Assembly: GCA_949840915.1 (NCBI GenBank)
Contig: CATKXY010000005.1
Span: 62,001-126,000, forward strand
DNA length: 64,000 nt
Direction: 5' to 3'
Origin: an uncultured Lachnospiraceae bacterium
GTDB taxonomy: Bacteria; Bacillota; Clostridia; Lachnospirales; Lachnospiraceae
In this document: positions 18,946-29,714 of the stretch, one piece after another
Layout: each line of letters starts with the position of its first letter
Position numbering within the stretch: the stretch's first letter is position 1
Notes under the pieces: generated by a model
Databases searched by the model: none
What the model was told of the DNA's origin: nothing
The model's input: the letters and a program-made list of their open reading frames with translations, nothing else
Translations under genes and position numbers: made by a program

Positions 18946-20334
18946 ATGGAGAAGACATTAGACAAGATCGTTGCTCTGGCAAAGGCGAGAGGGTTTGTAT
19001 ATCCCGGCTCCGAGATCTACGGGGGGCTGGCCAACACCTGGGATTACGGCAATCTGGGTGTGGAGCTTAAGAATAACGTGAAGAAAGCGTGGTGGCAGAA
19101 ATTCGTACAGGAGAATCCCCACAATGTGGGTGTGGACTGTGCGATCCTGATGAATCCCCAGACCTGGGTGGCCAGCGGCCATCTGGGCGGTTTTTCGGAT
19201 CCGCTGATGGACTGTAAGGAATGTCACGAGCGTTTCCGGGCCGATAAGCTCATTGAGGACTATTGTCTGGAGGCACAGATTGCACTGGACGGGAGTGTGG
19301 ACGGCTGGAGCCAGGAACAGATGCGGGATTTCATAGATGAGAAGCAGATTCCCTGTCCTACCTGCGGCAAACATAATTTTACGGACATCCGTCAGTTTAA
19401 TCTGATGTTCAAGACCTTTCAGGGTGTGACTGAGGATGCCAAGAGCACGATTTACTTAAGACCCGAGACCGCTCAGGGCATTTTTGTCAATTTTAAAAAC
19501 GTACAGAGAACTTCCAGAAAGAAGCTTCCTTTCGGCATCGGCCAGATCGGAAAGTCCTTCAGAAATGAGATCAGTCCCGGCAATTTTACTTTCCGGACCA
19601 GAGAGTTCGAGCAGATGGAGCTGGAGTTCTTCTGTAAACCGGGCACCGATATGGAGTGGTTCCAGTATTGGAGAGGATTCTGCCGCGACTGGCTATTGTC
19701 GCTGGGGATCAAGGAGGACGAGATTCGTCTGCGCGATCACTCTCCCGAGGAGCTGTGTTTTTACAGCAAGGGAACCACGGATATTGAGTTTAAGTTCCCC
19801 TTTGACTGGGGAGAGCTGTGGGGCATAGCGGACAGAACCGATTATGATCTGACCCAGCATGCCAATACCTCAGGCGAGGATATGAGCTATTTTGACGATG
19901 AGACCAGCGAGAAATACATTCCCTATGTGATCGAGCCCTCTCTGGGGGCGGACCGCGTGGTGCTGGCGTTCCTCTGCTCCGCTTATGACGAGGAGGAGCT
20001 TGAGGGCGGCGATATGAGAACCGTGCTGCGTTTCCATCCGGCACTGGCGCCTGTGAAGATCGGCGTACTGCCTTTGTCCAAAAAGCTCAACGAGGGCGCT
20101 GAAAAGATATTTATGGAGTTATCCAAGAAATATAACTGTGAGTTTGACGACAGAGGAAATATCGGCAAGAGATACCGTCGTCAGGATGAGATCGGGACGC
20201 CGTTCTGCGTAACCTATGATTTTGATTCCGAGACGGACGGCTGCGTAACCGTGCGCTTTAGAGATTCCATGGAGCAGGAGAGAATCGCGATCACCGGGCT
20301 GGACGCATATTTTGCGGATAAATTTGTGTTTTAG
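18946..20334 (+). CDS. glyQS: glycine-tRNA ligase, alpha2 (class IIa) type
   Basis: Charges tRNA-Gly with glycine. The 462-residue chain has the hallmarks of the eukaryote-like homodimeric enzyme: [21 protein letters not shown] at the start, a zinc module (DCKECH and CPTCGKH, about residues 87-145), class II motif 2 ([20 protein letters not shown] region near 205-225), motif 3 (GADRVVLAF) and a C-terminal anticodon-binding domain (VLPLSKKL onwards). Length is normal. AGGAGG lies 8 bases upstream. There is no T-box leader; the gene is read through from the lipoprotein gene. A hairpin follows it. Confidence 0.97.
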   Translation: MEKTLDKIVALAKARGFVYPGSEIYGGLANTWDYGNLGVELKNNVKKAWWQKFVQENPHNVGVDCAILMNPQTWVASGHLGGFSDPLMDCKECHERFRADKLIEDYCLEAQIALDGSVDGWSQEQMRDFIDEKQIPCPTCGKHNFTDIRQFNLMFKTFQGVTEDAKSTIYLRPETAQGIFVNFKNVQRTSRKKLPFGIGQIGKSFRNEISPGNFTFRTREFEQMELEFFCKPGTDMEWFQYWRGFCRDWLLSLGIKEDEIRLRDHSPEELCFYSKGTTDIEFKFPFDWGELWGIADRTDYDLTQHANTSGEDMSYFDDETSEKYIPYVIEPSLGADRVVLAFLCSAYDEEELEGGDMRTVLRFHPALAPVKIGVLPLSKKLNEGAEKIFMELSKKYNCEFDDRGNIGKRYRRQDEIGTPFCVTYDFDSETDGCVTVRFRDSMEQERIAITGLDAYFADKFVF

Positions 20335-20342
20335 GAAATGCC

Positions 20343-20373
20343 GGGGAGCAGAGAATTCTTTCTGCTCTCCTTT
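20343..20373 (+). terminator. rho-independent terminator after glyQS
   Basis: A 10-bp stem (GGGGAGCAGA with TCTGCTCTCC, one G-T pair) around an 8-base loop, followed by a short TTT. It separates glyQS from the TPR gene at 20399. Confidence 0.7.
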
Positions 20374-20398
20374 CGACTAATAGTGAGAGGTTTCGTGT

Positions 20399-23300
20399 AT
20401 GGAGATGACTGAATGCTTTCTCGTCCTGGGGATAGAGCCCACAAAGGATGAGCGAATGATCAAAAACGCATACAGGGATAAGCTTGCCGTCACCAATCCT
20501 GAGGATGACCCGGAGGGGTTCAAGCGCCTGCGCACGGCTTATGAGGAGGCGTGTGTTTACGCAAAGCGCTCCGATGAGGAGGAAGGAGAACCGGCAGAGC
20601 AGGATACCACGCCCTCCGGTATATGGGTGGAAAAGGTGGCGGACATCTACGCCGGTATCAGTTCCCGCCGGGATATGGAGCGCTGGAAGGCTCTTTTTGA
20701 CGATGATATCTTTATGGCGCTGGAGGAAGAGGAAAACTGCAGATGGAAGCTGCTGCGCTTTTTGATGGATCACTTCCGGCTGCCCAGCGCTGTCTGGAAG
20801 CTTTTGGATGAGAAGATGAATCTGACTGCAGACGCGGACAGACTCAGGGAGTCCTTTCCCGCAGATTTTATCAATTTTGTGGTGAGCCGCTGTGAGCGGG
20901 GCGAGGATATGGAGTTTGAACTCTTTGAGGGCGCGGAAGATGCGGATTACGATCTGTTCATCAGCTATTACGACAAATGCTGGCAGGCGCTGCAGGAGGA
21001 GAAACCGGAGGAGGCTGCGAGGCTTCTGGAGGAGGCTGCGGGGCTTCATATCTATCATCCTGCCATGGAGATCTGCAGAGGAAATCTTCTCTATGCCCAG
21101 AATAAAGGGGATGAGGCACGCGCTTTTATGCGGGCGCTTCTCGACAGGTATCCCCGGAATTCCATGGTGTGTTACAACACGGCGGAGATGCTGTGGAAGC
21201 TGGAGGACCGGGACAAGGCCTCAGAGATTTATCTGGGGCTCAAGGAGGAGAACGACAAGCATTATATGGCCAATGTGCGTCTCACCGAATGGTATTATGA
21301 CAGGGGCGAGTACACGGAGGCCAAAAAGTGCGCGGAGCTGGTGCTCTCCTCCGGCGCGGACGATTCTTTTATGGAGATTCTGACAAAGGTCAACGCAAAG
21401 CTGGAGCGGGATATGGAGCGGCGTTTCCGGGAGGAGAAGGACTGGGAGTCCGGATTGGAGCTTTGCTGGTGCTATCTGCAGGACGGCAAGACCAGCAGGG
21501 GAATACGCCTCGCCGTGGAGATCGAAAAGTCGGTTACCGCCGAGAAAGAGGCCGAGTACAATGGTCTTCTGGCCAAATTGTTTGTGGAGGAGGCCGAATA
21601 CGAGGACGCGGTCTATATGGCGGAAATCTGGGAGAAGCTGCTGCAGGAAAAGCTTCTTTCTGACGAGAACGAAGAGGAGAAGGAGAAGGATCAGGACCGC
21701 ATCCGGCAGGCCCATATGATCCGCATGCAGTGTTATAAGGCTCTTGGCTTTAAGGAAAAGGAGTATTTTGAGAAGGCGATAGAAGAGATTGAGGCCGTTG
21801 AGACCGGGACGCCCAGAGATATCGGTCTCTGGCTGGAGAAGGCACAGATCTATATGGAGATGGAGGAGTATGACAAGAGTCTGGCCCTCACATCCCGTAT
21901 GATAGAGGAATACCATGTGTATGCGGCGGCGGCCACGGCCATGGAGGTCTACCGCAGGCAGTGGGAGGCCGGCGGCGTGGTGCAGAATGCCCGCATCTGT
22001 ATTCAGAATTTCCCGGGTTATATCCGTGCGTATGAGCATCTGGGCAGAGTGTATCTGGACCTGGAGGAGATGGACGCTCTGAAGGAGCTTTTGGCGGAGG
22101 CTGAGAAAAATAAAATAGAGAGCCCGTATCTGGAAGCATACCGGTACCGGATGGAGAAGAAGCCCCCCGAGGTGGATATTCTGAACAGACGGCTGGATGA
22201 ATTCCAGAGAAAGTTTCAGGATAAGCTGGAGGAGGGAGAGCTGTATTACTATGAGACGGGACTGCCCGTGATCACTGAGTATCTCTACTGGTATCCGGGA
22301 GCTTATATGCTGAGGAGAAGGGCTTCCTTTCACAAGAGCGGCAGGCAGATGGAGAAGGCGCTGGAGGATTACGAGAAGGCGCTGGCCGATGAGCCGGCCA
22401 ATCCCTACATCCACAACAGCATGAGTAATATCTATGTGTTATTGGGGGATTACGAGCGTGCGCTGGTGAGCATTAAGAAAGCAATTCTTTACGGTGATCT
22501 GGAATGGACCGCCGTGCTGTATTATCATATGGCCAGGATTTATATGATGCTGGGAGACAACGAACAGGCGCTGGTGTGGTTTCGCTATTATGACAAGACC
22601 GCGGGGAAAGACGGGGGACACCTGCGCAATATGGCAGAGTGTCTGGCACGTCTGGGCAGAACGGAGGAGGCGGCTGAGAAAATTGCTGCTTTCTACCGCA
22701 GAGAAGACGGTACATTTTATGACGGTTATTACCGCAGCCTGGTGAATATCTATCACACTGCGCGGGATAAGGAACAGATGCGCCGGGTGCTTGAGGAGTG
22801 GAATCAGAAACAACAGAAAACCACGTCTCCGTTTTCGGCTCTGATGCCCAAGAGCGTTCGCCGGAAGAAGATGGACGAGGAGGCGATTGATTACTGCGAC
22901 CGGGCAGCATGGCAGGCGATGCAGGAGGGAGACGGCAAAACGGCGCTGGCTCTTTTGGAAAAGCAGATTCATCTGGGAGAGCTCAGGGACGGGTCTGGTT
23001 CCAGAGAGGGACTGGAGGACATGGTATTTGCCGCCATCCTCTTTGGAGACGATAAGCTGGGAAAGAAATATGCGGCAAAGCTGAAGCTCTGGATGAACAA
23101 AGCTTCCTTCCGGGCGGTGGACGAGGACTATGACCGGCCCAAGGCGAAGCTTACCAGAGAATTCCTGGCCAATTATTACACGGCATCCGATGACAAGCTG
23201 CAGGAGATACTGGACAGGGAGAGCGGCTGCACGATCTGCGGTTACTGTCTGATGCCGCTGTGTCAGGAGCTGGAGGGCATGCGGATTCTGCTGCTCATCA

Positions 23301-23407
23301 GGCAGGGAAAGCAAAAGGAGGCGCAGGAACGCCTTGCACATAATCTGGAGGTACAGCCTTTTGATGAGTACATGCTGGCTATTCAGGCCGTGATCGGATC
23401 AAATTAG
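20399..23407 (+). CDS. J-domain-like TPR protein, probable partner of the Hsp70 gene downstream
   Basis: A 1,002-residue soluble protein. Residues 1-60 have the helical layout of a J domain (CFLVLGIEPTKDERMIKNAY, then GFKRLRTAYEEA). However, the HPD tripeptide needed to stimulate Hsp70 is replaced by NPEDDPE. The rest is a long array of TPR-like helical pairs (for example AARLLEEAAGLHIYHPAMEI, and ALEDYEKALADEPANPYIHN near residue 660). The last 80 residues contain CTICGYC. The gene is 11 bases ahead of an HscC-like Hsp70. In E. coli, HscC works with the unusual J proteins DjlB and DjlC, so the pairing suggests a dedicated chaperone unit; the clients are unknown. Confidence 0.8.
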   Translation: MEMTECFLVLGIEPTKDERMIKNAYRDKLAVTNPEDDPEGFKRLRTAYEEACVYAKRSDEEEGEPAEQDTTPSGIWVEKVADIYAGISSRRDMERWKALFDDDIFMALEEEENCRWKLLRFLMDHFRLPSAVWKLLDEKMNLTADADRLRESFPADFINFVVSRCERGEDMEFELFEGAEDADYDLFISYYDKCWQALQEEKPEEAARLLEEAAGLHIYHPAMEICRGNLLYAQNKGDEARAFMRALLDRYPRNSMVCYNTAEMLWKLEDRDKASEIYLGLKEENDKHYMANVRLTEWYYDRGEYTEAKKCAELVLSSGADDSFMEILTKVNAKLERDMERRFREEKDWESGLELCWCYLQDGKTSRGIRLAVEIEKSVTAEKEAEYNGLLAKLFVEEAEYEDAVYMAEIWEKLLQEKLLSDENEEEKEKDQDRIRQAHMIRMQCYKALGFKEKEYFEKAIEEIEAVETGTPRDIGLWLEKAQIYMEMEEYDKSLALTSRMIEEYHVYAAAATAMEVYRRQWEAGGVVQNARICIQNFPGYIRAYEHLGRVYLDLEEMDALKELLAEAEKNKIESPYLEAYRYRMEKKPPEVDILNRRLDEFQRKFQDKLEEGELYYYETGLPVITEYLYWYPGAYMLRRRASFHKSGRQMEKALEDYEKALADEPANPYIHNSMSNIYVLLGDYERALVSIKKAILYGDLEWTAVLYYHMARIYMMLGDNEQALVWFRYYDKTAGKDGGHLRNMAECLARLGRTEEAAEKIAAFYRREDGTFYDGYYRSLVNIYHTARDKEQMRRVLEEWNQKQQKTTSPFSALMPKSVRRKKMDEEAIDYCDRAAWQAMQEGDGKTALALLEKQIHLGELRDGSGSREGLEDMVFAAILFGDDKLGKKYAAKLKLWMNKASFRAVDEDYDRPKAKLTREFLANYYTASDDKLQEILDRESGCTICGYCLMPLCQELEGMRILLLIRQGKQKEAQERLAHNLEVQPFDEYMLAIQAVIGSN

Positions 23408-23418
23408 GGAGTGTAAGA

Positions 23419-25104
23419 ATGATAGTAGGAATTGATTTGGGTACTACCAACAGTCTGGTGGCATATTTTACGGAGGAGGGTCCTAAGATCATCCCCAACA
23501 GACTTGGAAAGAATCTGACACCCTCCGTGGTGAGCGTGGATGAGGAGGGGAATGTATATGTGGGTGAGACGGCCAGAGAGCGCATGAGTCTCTATCCGTC
23601 CTCTGTGGCGCAGACCTTCAAGCGCAGTATGGGGACGGAGCGCACCTATAATCTGAGCGGTCATCTCTTTAAGCCGGAGGAGCTCTCCAGTATGGTGCTG
23701 CGCGCCCTGAAGGAGGATGCGGAGGTCTATCTGGGCGAGGAGGTGACGGAGGCGGTCATCAGTGTGCCGGCATATTTTGACGACAAGCGCAGAAAGGCTA
23801 CCAAGCGCGCCGGGGAGCTGGCGGGCTTAAAGGTCGAGCGTATGATCTCGGAGCCCACGGCCGCCGCGGTGGCCTACGGCTTATATGACAAGAATCAGGA
23901 CACCCGTTTTCTGGTATTTGATCTGGGAGGGGGAACCTTCGATGTGTCTGTGCTGGAGCTGTATCACAATATCCTGGAGGTGCGCGCCGTAGCCGGGGAC
24001 AATTATCTGGGGGGCGAGGACTTCACCCAGGAGATGGCAAAACTTTTTCTGCAGAAGACCAAGCTGCAGATCCCGGCACTCTCGGAGAAGGAGCAGGTGC
24101 GTCTGCTGAAGGCCGCGGAGAAGGCAAAGCGCGCCATAAATGATGAGTCTTCTGTCAACATGAGCTTTTTATATAAAGAGGAGCAGAAAGAGGCGGTAAT
24201 TACCGCCAAGGAATATGAGGAAGCCTGCGAGGAGCTTCTCATGAAGATCAGGGAGCCGGTGAAAAAGAGTCTGGCAGACGCCGGATTAAAGCTTTCCGAT
24301 ATCGATGAGGTGCTTTTGATCGGCGGCGCCACCAGACTTTCCATTGTCAGGGATTTTCTGATCCGCCTGTTCCGAAAGTTCCCTGACACGAAGCTCAACC
24401 CCGACGAGACGGTGGCGCTGGGAGCCGCGGTTCAGGCCGCGATGAAGGAGAGGCGCGAGGAGGTAAAGGAGGTCATTTTGACCGACGTGTGTTCCTTTAC
24501 GCTGGGAACCGAGGTGGTGGTTGAGTATGACGAGGGCAAATTCGAGGACGGGAGATTTTGTCCCATCATCGAGCGCAATACAGTGATCCCGGCCAGCCAC
24601 ACCGAGCGGCTTTACACGGCCAGGGACAATCAGACTTCGGTGCGGGTGCGGGTGCTGCAGGGCGAGAGCCGTTTTGCCCGGAACAATCTGTATCTGGGCG
24701 AACTGGAGATTGAAGTGCCCAAGGGGCCGAAGGGCAGCGAGTCCGTGGACGTGACTTATACCTATGACATCAACTCGCTTCTGGAGGTGGAGGTCCGGGT
24801 GGTCTCCACAGGAATCACCAAGAAAATGATCATCAAGGGACAGGATAATCAGATGACGGAGGAGGAGATCAAAAAGCGCATGGAGGAGCTGGCCTATCTG
24901 AAGATCCAGCCCAGAGATTTTGAGGAGAACCGTCTGGTGCTGCTCCGGGCGGAGCGCATGTACGAGGAGGCTCTGGGGGAGCGCAGGCAGCGGCTTGACC
25001 GTTATATCACGGCATTCGAGGCAGCCTTGAAGAGAGGAGATCACGACGAGATCCGGGAGACCAGAGAGGAATTGAATGACGTCCTGGAGGATGAGGACGA
25101 TTAG
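23419..25104 (+). CDS. hscC: Hsp70-family chaperone, HscC-like
   Basis: A 561-residue Hsp70, shorter than DnaK (about 610-640) and close to E. coli HscC (about 556). Nucleotide-binding motifs are intact: GIDLGTTNSLVA at the start, FDLGGGTFDVS near residue 173 and IGGATR near 300. The substrate-binding domain is present (VRVLQGESRFARNN; GITKKMIIKGQ) but the C-terminal lid is short and lacks the DnaK tail. The start at 23419 has GGGAG 8 bases upstream. It follows the J-like/TPR gene directly and is 12 bases ahead of alaS. Confidence 0.9.
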   Translation: MIVGIDLGTTNSLVAYFTEEGPKIIPNRLGKNLTPSVVSVDEEGNVYVGETARERMSLYPSSVAQTFKRSMGTERTYNLSGHLFKPEELSSMVLRALKEDAEVYLGEEVTEAVISVPAYFDDKRRKATKRAGELAGLKVERMISEPTAAAVAYGLYDKNQDTRFLVFDLGGGTFDVSVLELYHNILEVRAVAGDNYLGGEDFTQEMAKLFLQKTKLQIPALSEKEQVRLLKAAEKAKRAINDESSVNMSFLYKEEQKEAVITAKEYEEACEELLMKIREPVKKSLADAGLKLSDIDEVLLIGGATRLSIVRDFLIRLFRKFPDTKLNPDETVALGAAVQAAMKERREEVKEVILTDVCSFTLGTEVVVEYDEGKFEDGRFCPIIERNTVIPASHTERLYTARDNQTSVRVRVLQGESRFARNNLYLGELEIEVPKGPKGSESVDVTYTYDINSLLEVEVRVVSTGITKKMIIKGQDNQMTEEEIKKRMEELAYLKIQPRDFEENRLVLLRAERMYEEALGERRQRLDRYITAFEAALKRGDHDEIRETREELNDVLEDEDD

Positions 25105-25116
25105 GAGGATAAAGCA

Positions 25117-27792
25117 ATGCAGAAACGTGGTGTGAATGAACTGAGAAGAATGTATCTGGACTTTTTTGAGAGCAAGGAGCATTTGAAGATGAAGAGCTTT
25201 TCGCTGGTGCCGCACAATGACAACAGTCTGCTGATCATCAACTCCGGCATGGCTCCCTTAAAGCCTTATTTTACGGGGCAGGAGATTCCTCCCCGCCGCC
25301 GTGTGACCACCTGTCAGAAATGTGTGCGCACCGGAGATATCGAGAATGTCGGCAAGACCGCAAGACATCTGACTTTCTTTGAGATGCTGGGAAATTTTTC
25401 CTTCGGGGACTATTTCAAGCATGAGGCCATCCGCTGGAGTTGGGAGTTTCTGACGGAGCATGTGGGCATGGAGCCGGAGAGGCTTTATCCTTCCATCTAT
25501 TGTGAGGACGATGAGGCCTTTGATATCTGGACGAAGGAAATCGGTGTTCCCGCAGAGAGGATCACCCGGTTTTACCGGGATGAGAACGGTGCATGCGACA
25601 ATTTCTGGGAGCATGGCGCAGGCCCCTGCGGCCCCTGTTCCGAGATTTATTATGACAGAGGCGAGAAATACGGCTGCGGAAAGCCCGACTGTAAAGTGGG
25701 CTGCGACTGCGACCGCTTTATGGAAGTGTGGAACAATGTGTTCACACAGTTCGAGAACGACGGGAAGGGCAATTACACAGAGCTTATCCAGAAGAATATC
25801 GACACCGGAATGGGTCTTGAGAGACTGGCGGTGGTGGTGCAGGATGTGGATTCCGTGTTTGACATTGACACCATGAAAGCCATCCGGGACCGCATCTGCG
25901 AGATCGCCGGAGTGAGCTATCAGGAGGATGAGACAAAGGACGTCTCCGTCCGTCAGACGAATGTTTCGATTCGTCTTATTACGGATCATATCCGTTCCTC
26001 CACCTTCATGATCAGCGACGGCATCATGCCGTCCAATGAGGGCAGGGGATATGTGCTGCGGCGTCTGATCCGCCGGGCGGCGAGACACGGAAGGCTTTTG
26101 GGCATTCAGGGAAAATTTTTGGCCGAGCTGAGCCGCACCGTCATCGACGAGTGTAAGGACGGTTATCCCGAGCTGGAAGAAAAGAAGGAGTTTATCCTGA
26201 CAGTGCTCACTCAGGAGGAAAATAAATTTGACAGGACCATCGACCAGGGCTTAAGTATTCTGGCACAGATGGAGGAAGAGATGGCGGAGAGCGGCGTAAA
26301 GGAGCTCTCCGGCGAGAATGCTTTCAAGCTCTACGATACCTATGGCTTCCCCATGGATCTGACGGAAGAGATCCTTGGAGAGAAGGGCTTTACCATTGAT
26401 CAGGCAGGATTTGCCCTGTGCATGGAAGAACAGAAGACCAAGGCCAGAAAGGCCAGAAAGACCACCAATTACATGGGGGCGGACGTCACGGTGTACGAGT
26501 CCATCGATCCTGCCGTCACTACAGCTTTTGTGGGTTATGACAGATTGCAGCACAATTCCAAAGTGACAGTGCTCACCACGGAGACGGAGCTGGTTGAGGC
26601 TCTCACAGACGGACAGGTGGGAACCGTCATCGTGGAGGAGACTCCCTTCTATGCCACCATGGGCGGACAGAATGCTGACACGGGTGTGATTACCACTGCG
26701 GACGGCAGCTTTGAGGTGAAGGACACCGTAAAGCTTCTGGGCGGCAAGGTAGGACATATCGGCCTGGTGACGAAGGGTATGATCAAGGTGGGAGATACGG
26801 CCACGCTGACCGTGAACGGCACACAGCGCGCAGATACCTGCAGAAACCACTCGGCTACACATCTTCTGCAGAAGGCGCTCCGGGAGGTTCTGGGCAGTCA
26901 TGTAGAGCAGAACGGCTCCTATGTGGACGGAGAGAGACTGCGCTTTGATTTCAGCCATTTCCAGGCCATGACGGCAGAGGAGCTGGAGCAGGTGGAGCGG
27001 CTTGTGAATGACAAGATTGCGGAGGCCATCCCTGTGGTCACCGATGTGATGAATATTGAGGATGCCAAGAGGACGGGAGCAATGCAGCTCTTTGGAGAGA
27101 AATACGGCGATACCGTGCGCGTGGTACGAATGGGCGACTTTTCCGTGGAGTTCTGCGGCGGCACGCATGTGAGCAATACCGCGTCCATAACCGCTTTTAA
27201 GATTCTCTCCGAGAACGGTGTGGCTGCAGGTGTGAGACGCATCGAAGCCCTGACCGGAAACGGTGTGTTTGCCTATTATCGCGGTCTGGAGCAGACACTG
27301 GAGAATGCCGCAAAAGTGCTTAAGACCACCCCGGGCGCCATCGTGGAGAAATGCGAGCATCTCATGGCAGATATGAAGGCACTCGCCTCCGAAAACGAGT
27401 CTTTAAAGAGCAAGGCTGCCAAGGATGCTCTGGGCGATGTGATGGATCAGGTGACAGAGGTGAAGGGAGTAAAGCTTCTGGCCGCAAGTGTGAACGGCGT
27501 GGATATGAATGGTCTGAGAGATCTGGGAGACCAGCTCAAGGAGAAGCTGGGCGAGGGCGTTGTGGTGCTCTTGTCCGAGCAGGAGGGCAAGGTGAATCTG
27601 GTTGCCATGGCCACGGACGGCGCGGTGAAGGCCGGGGCCCACGCGGGCAATCTCATCAAGGGAATTGCCGCACTGGTAGGCGGAGGCGGAGGCGGACGCC
27701 CCAATATGGCTCAGGCAGGCGGCAAGAATCCCGCGGGAATCGGACAGGCTGTGGCCGAGACCGCCAAAGTGCTTGAGGAACAGTTGAGTTAA
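25117..27792 (+). CDS. alaS: alanine-tRNA ligase
   Basis: Charges tRNA-Ala and edits mischarged seryl- and glycyl-tRNA. The 891-residue protein has the class II catalytic core (NELRRMYLDFFESKEHLKMK; TTCQKCVRTGDIENVG) and the editing domain with zinc site NHSATHLL (about residues 575-582) and CGGTH (about 680). The C-terminal oligomerisation domain ends in the usual Gly-rich GGGGGGRPNMAQAGG segment. Length is normal. AGGAGG precedes the start; no T-box leader is visible and the gene follows hscC after 12 bases. Confidence 0.98.
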   Translation: MQKRGVNELRRMYLDFFESKEHLKMKSFSLVPHNDNSLLIINSGMAPLKPYFTGQEIPPRRRVTTCQKCVRTGDIENVGKTARHLTFFEMLGNFSFGDYFKHEAIRWSWEFLTEHVGMEPERLYPSIYCEDDEAFDIWTKEIGVPAERITRFYRDENGACDNFWEHGAGPCGPCSEIYYDRGEKYGCGKPDCKVGCDCDRFMEVWNNVFTQFENDGKGNYTELIQKNIDTGMGLERLAVVVQDVDSVFDIDTMKAIRDRICEIAGVSYQEDETKDVSVRQTNVSIRLITDHIRSSTFMISDGIMPSNEGRGYVLRRLIRRAARHGRLLGIQGKFLAELSRTVIDECKDGYPELEEKKEFILTVLTQEENKFDRTIDQGLSILAQMEEEMAESGVKELSGENAFKLYDTYGFPMDLTEEILGEKGFTIDQAGFALCMEEQKTKARKARKTTNYMGADVTVYESIDPAVTTAFVGYDRLQHNSKVTVLTTETELVEALTDGQVGTVIVEETPFYATMGGQNADTGVITTADGSFEVKDTVKLLGGKVGHIGLVTKGMIKVGDTATLTVNGTQRADTCRNHSATHLLQKALREVLGSHVEQNGSYVDGERLRFDFSHFQAMTAEELEQVERLVNDKIAEAIPVVTDVMNIEDAKRTGAMQLFGEKYGDTVRVVRMGDFSVEFCGGTHVSNTASITAFKILSENGVAAGVRRIEALTGNGVFAYYRGLEQTLENAAKVLKTTPGAIVEKCEHLMADMKALASENESLKSKAAKDALGDVMDQVTEVKGVKLLAASVNGVDMNGLRDLGDQLKEKLGEGVVVLLSEQEGKVNLVAMATDGAVKAGAHAGNLIKGIAALVGGGGGGRPNMAQAGGKNPAGIGQAVAETAKVLEEQLS

Positions 27793-27818
27793 ACCGGAAG
27801 ATAGTATGGAGGAGTCGC

Positions 27819-29714
27819 ATGAAGGAACTCAGGAGGGTGATCATAAAGACATTTATTGCCGTATGGGCTCTGGCAGGCGGCTCCCTCTCCATGATTCTGA
27901 CCGGTTATGTGACGGATGTGCCCCTTGCAAAATATGTGTTTACACTGTTTGAGAATCTGGACGGCCGGGGGATGGAATATTGCTTTCTGGCGCTGGGAAC
28001 CGGTCTGATCTTTTATCTGGTGCGAAACAGGCAGAGGAGTCCCCGGGTCAGCGGACTCTCGGCATTTTTTGCCGTCTGCACGGTATTTGGCATCAGCTAT
28101 TCCAAAACGGATTCCTGGGACTGTATCTTTCTCTTCGGCAATCAGTTCCTGCTGGCAGTGTTGGTCATGTTTGGCTATTATTTTCTCTACAAGAATGTAA
28201 TCCTGTTTATCGGCATGGTGTTTGAGACGAAACCGGAATGGCTGCGTGCAGAGGCGCAGAGCAGACCCGGCCGGATTTTATTTGAGGAACATCCTTTTTT
28301 GGGACCTTTTCTTTTCCTGCTTGCGACGGGCCTTCCCTGGCTCATCGCATTTTGTCCGGGGACGCTTCAGTGGGACGCCCACGGCCAGCTGTGGATGGCT
28401 ATGGGAGTGACGGAGCAGACAAGCTATCACCCGGTGTTCATTTCTGATTATATGGCCGGGTGTGTGATGCTCGGGCGCAGATTGTTCCACTCGGATTCCG
28501 TGGGTCTGCTTTTCTATACGTTTCCGCAGTTTCTGGCGCAAAGTCTTGTGTTTTCTTATGTGATGACCGTGATGAGACGGCTTCACAGTCCTGTTTTGTT
28601 TCGTTGGATGGCATTGATCTTCTGGGGAGTCTTTCCCTATTTTCAGATCTGGGGTTTGACTATGGTGAAGGACAGTCCCTATTATATTTCGTTCGTACTG
28701 CTTGCGGCAGTGCTTGCGGAGGTGCTGGCATGCGGGGAGGAGCCTTACGGGGAATCCGCCCGGCCGGTCCGGGTCGCCCGGCGGCATTATGGGCTGATGG
28801 CGCTTGGAGTGGGCGGTATGGTGCTCTCGCGAAACGACGGGAGATATGTGATTGTTCTGACCCTGTTTGCGGCGCTTTTATGTTATCGCAGATATTGGAG
28901 GGTATTCGTGCTGGGGCTCTGTGTCTGTGCAGGTCTGCTTGTGGTGGAGGAGGGAATCTATATGCCTCTTGCGGGCATCGGCAGAGGGCCTGCGGGGGAG
29001 ATGCTGTCGGTGCCGCTGCAGCAGACCGCCCGGTATCTTCGGGATCATTTTGACGATGTGACGCAGGAAGAGGCGGCAGTGCTCGAGAAAGGCTTCGAGG
29101 TGGAGCTGTCCGAGATCGCAGACAGATATAAGCCCGATATCTCTGACCCTGTGAAGGCAAATTTTACGGATGCGCCCGACAGAGGATATCTGAAGGAGTA
29201 TTTCCGGGTGTGGGCGGCGCAGTTTATGAGGCATCCCGACACTTATATTCAGGCGTTTCTGAACCAGATTTACGGCTATTTCTATCCGGACTGTCCCAAT
29301 CACGGAGACTATCTGACAGTGACCTATATCGGTAATTCGGAGCATTGGCAGGATGGTCATCTGGACATGGAATTTACCGTGAAAAACGGTGTGCTGCGGG
29401 AGTTTTTGAGACATACTGTATACACTGTGGAGAAGATGCCGGTGCTGTCTTTATTTTACGGCTGCGGCATCTACACCTGGCTGCTGCTGGGAGCCGTGAC
29501 GGGAATGCTTACCCGCGGGAAGCGCAGGGAGCTGTGCGTTCTGGTGCCAGAGTTTGCAGTGCTGCTCATCTGTCTGGTCTCTCCGGTAAACGGGTATCTG
29601 CGGTATATGACGCCGGTGATGGCGGCGCTGCCGCTTTGGCTGGCCTGGTGGTTTTATCAGACCGCCGGCCGGGGAAGGATTGATATGGATGAAAATGACA
29701 GGAATGAAAAATAG
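27819..29714 (+). CDS. polytopic membrane protein, DUF6020-like
   Basis: A 631-residue integral membrane protein with roughly a dozen hydrophobic helices. I recognise the pattern of DUF6020, centred on PWLIAFCPGTLQWDAHGQ near residue 185. An acidic residue in an early extracytoplasmic loop and the overall helix layout resemble GT-C polyprenol-dependent glycosyltransferases. That catalytic role is inference. GGAGG lies 9 bases before the ATG. The last 26 bases overlap the next gene, so the two proteins are likely co-translated and work on the same surface polymer. Confidence 0.68.
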   Translation: MKELRRVIIKTFIAVWALAGGSLSMILTGYVTDVPLAKYVFTLFENLDGRGMEYCFLALGTGLIFYLVRNRQRSPRVSGLSAFFAVCTVFGISYSKTDSWDCIFLFGNQFLLAVLVMFGYYFLYKNVILFIGMVFETKPEWLRAEAQSRPGRILFEEHPFLGPFLFLLATGLPWLIAFCPGTLQWDAHGQLWMAMGVTEQTSYHPVFISDYMAGCVMLGRRLFHSDSVGLLFYTFPQFLAQSLVFSYVMTVMRRLHSPVLFRWMALIFWGVFPYFQIWGLTMVKDSPYYISFVLLAAVLAEVLACGEEPYGESARPVRVARRHYGLMALGVGGMVLSRNDGRYVIVLTLFAALLCYRRYWRVFVLGLCVCAGLLVVEEGIYMPLAGIGRGPAGEMLSVPLQQTARYLRDHFDDVTQEEAAVLEKGFEVELSEIADRYKPDISDPVKANFTDAPDRGYLKEYFRVWAAQFMRHPDTYIQAFLNQIYGYFYPDCPNHGDYLTVTYIGNSEHWQDGHLDMEFTVKNGVLREFLRHTVYTVEKMPVLSLFYGCGIYTWLLLGAVTGMLTRGKRRELCVLVPEFAVLLICLVSPVNGYLRYMTPVMAALPLWLAWWFYQTAGRGRIDMDENDRNEK

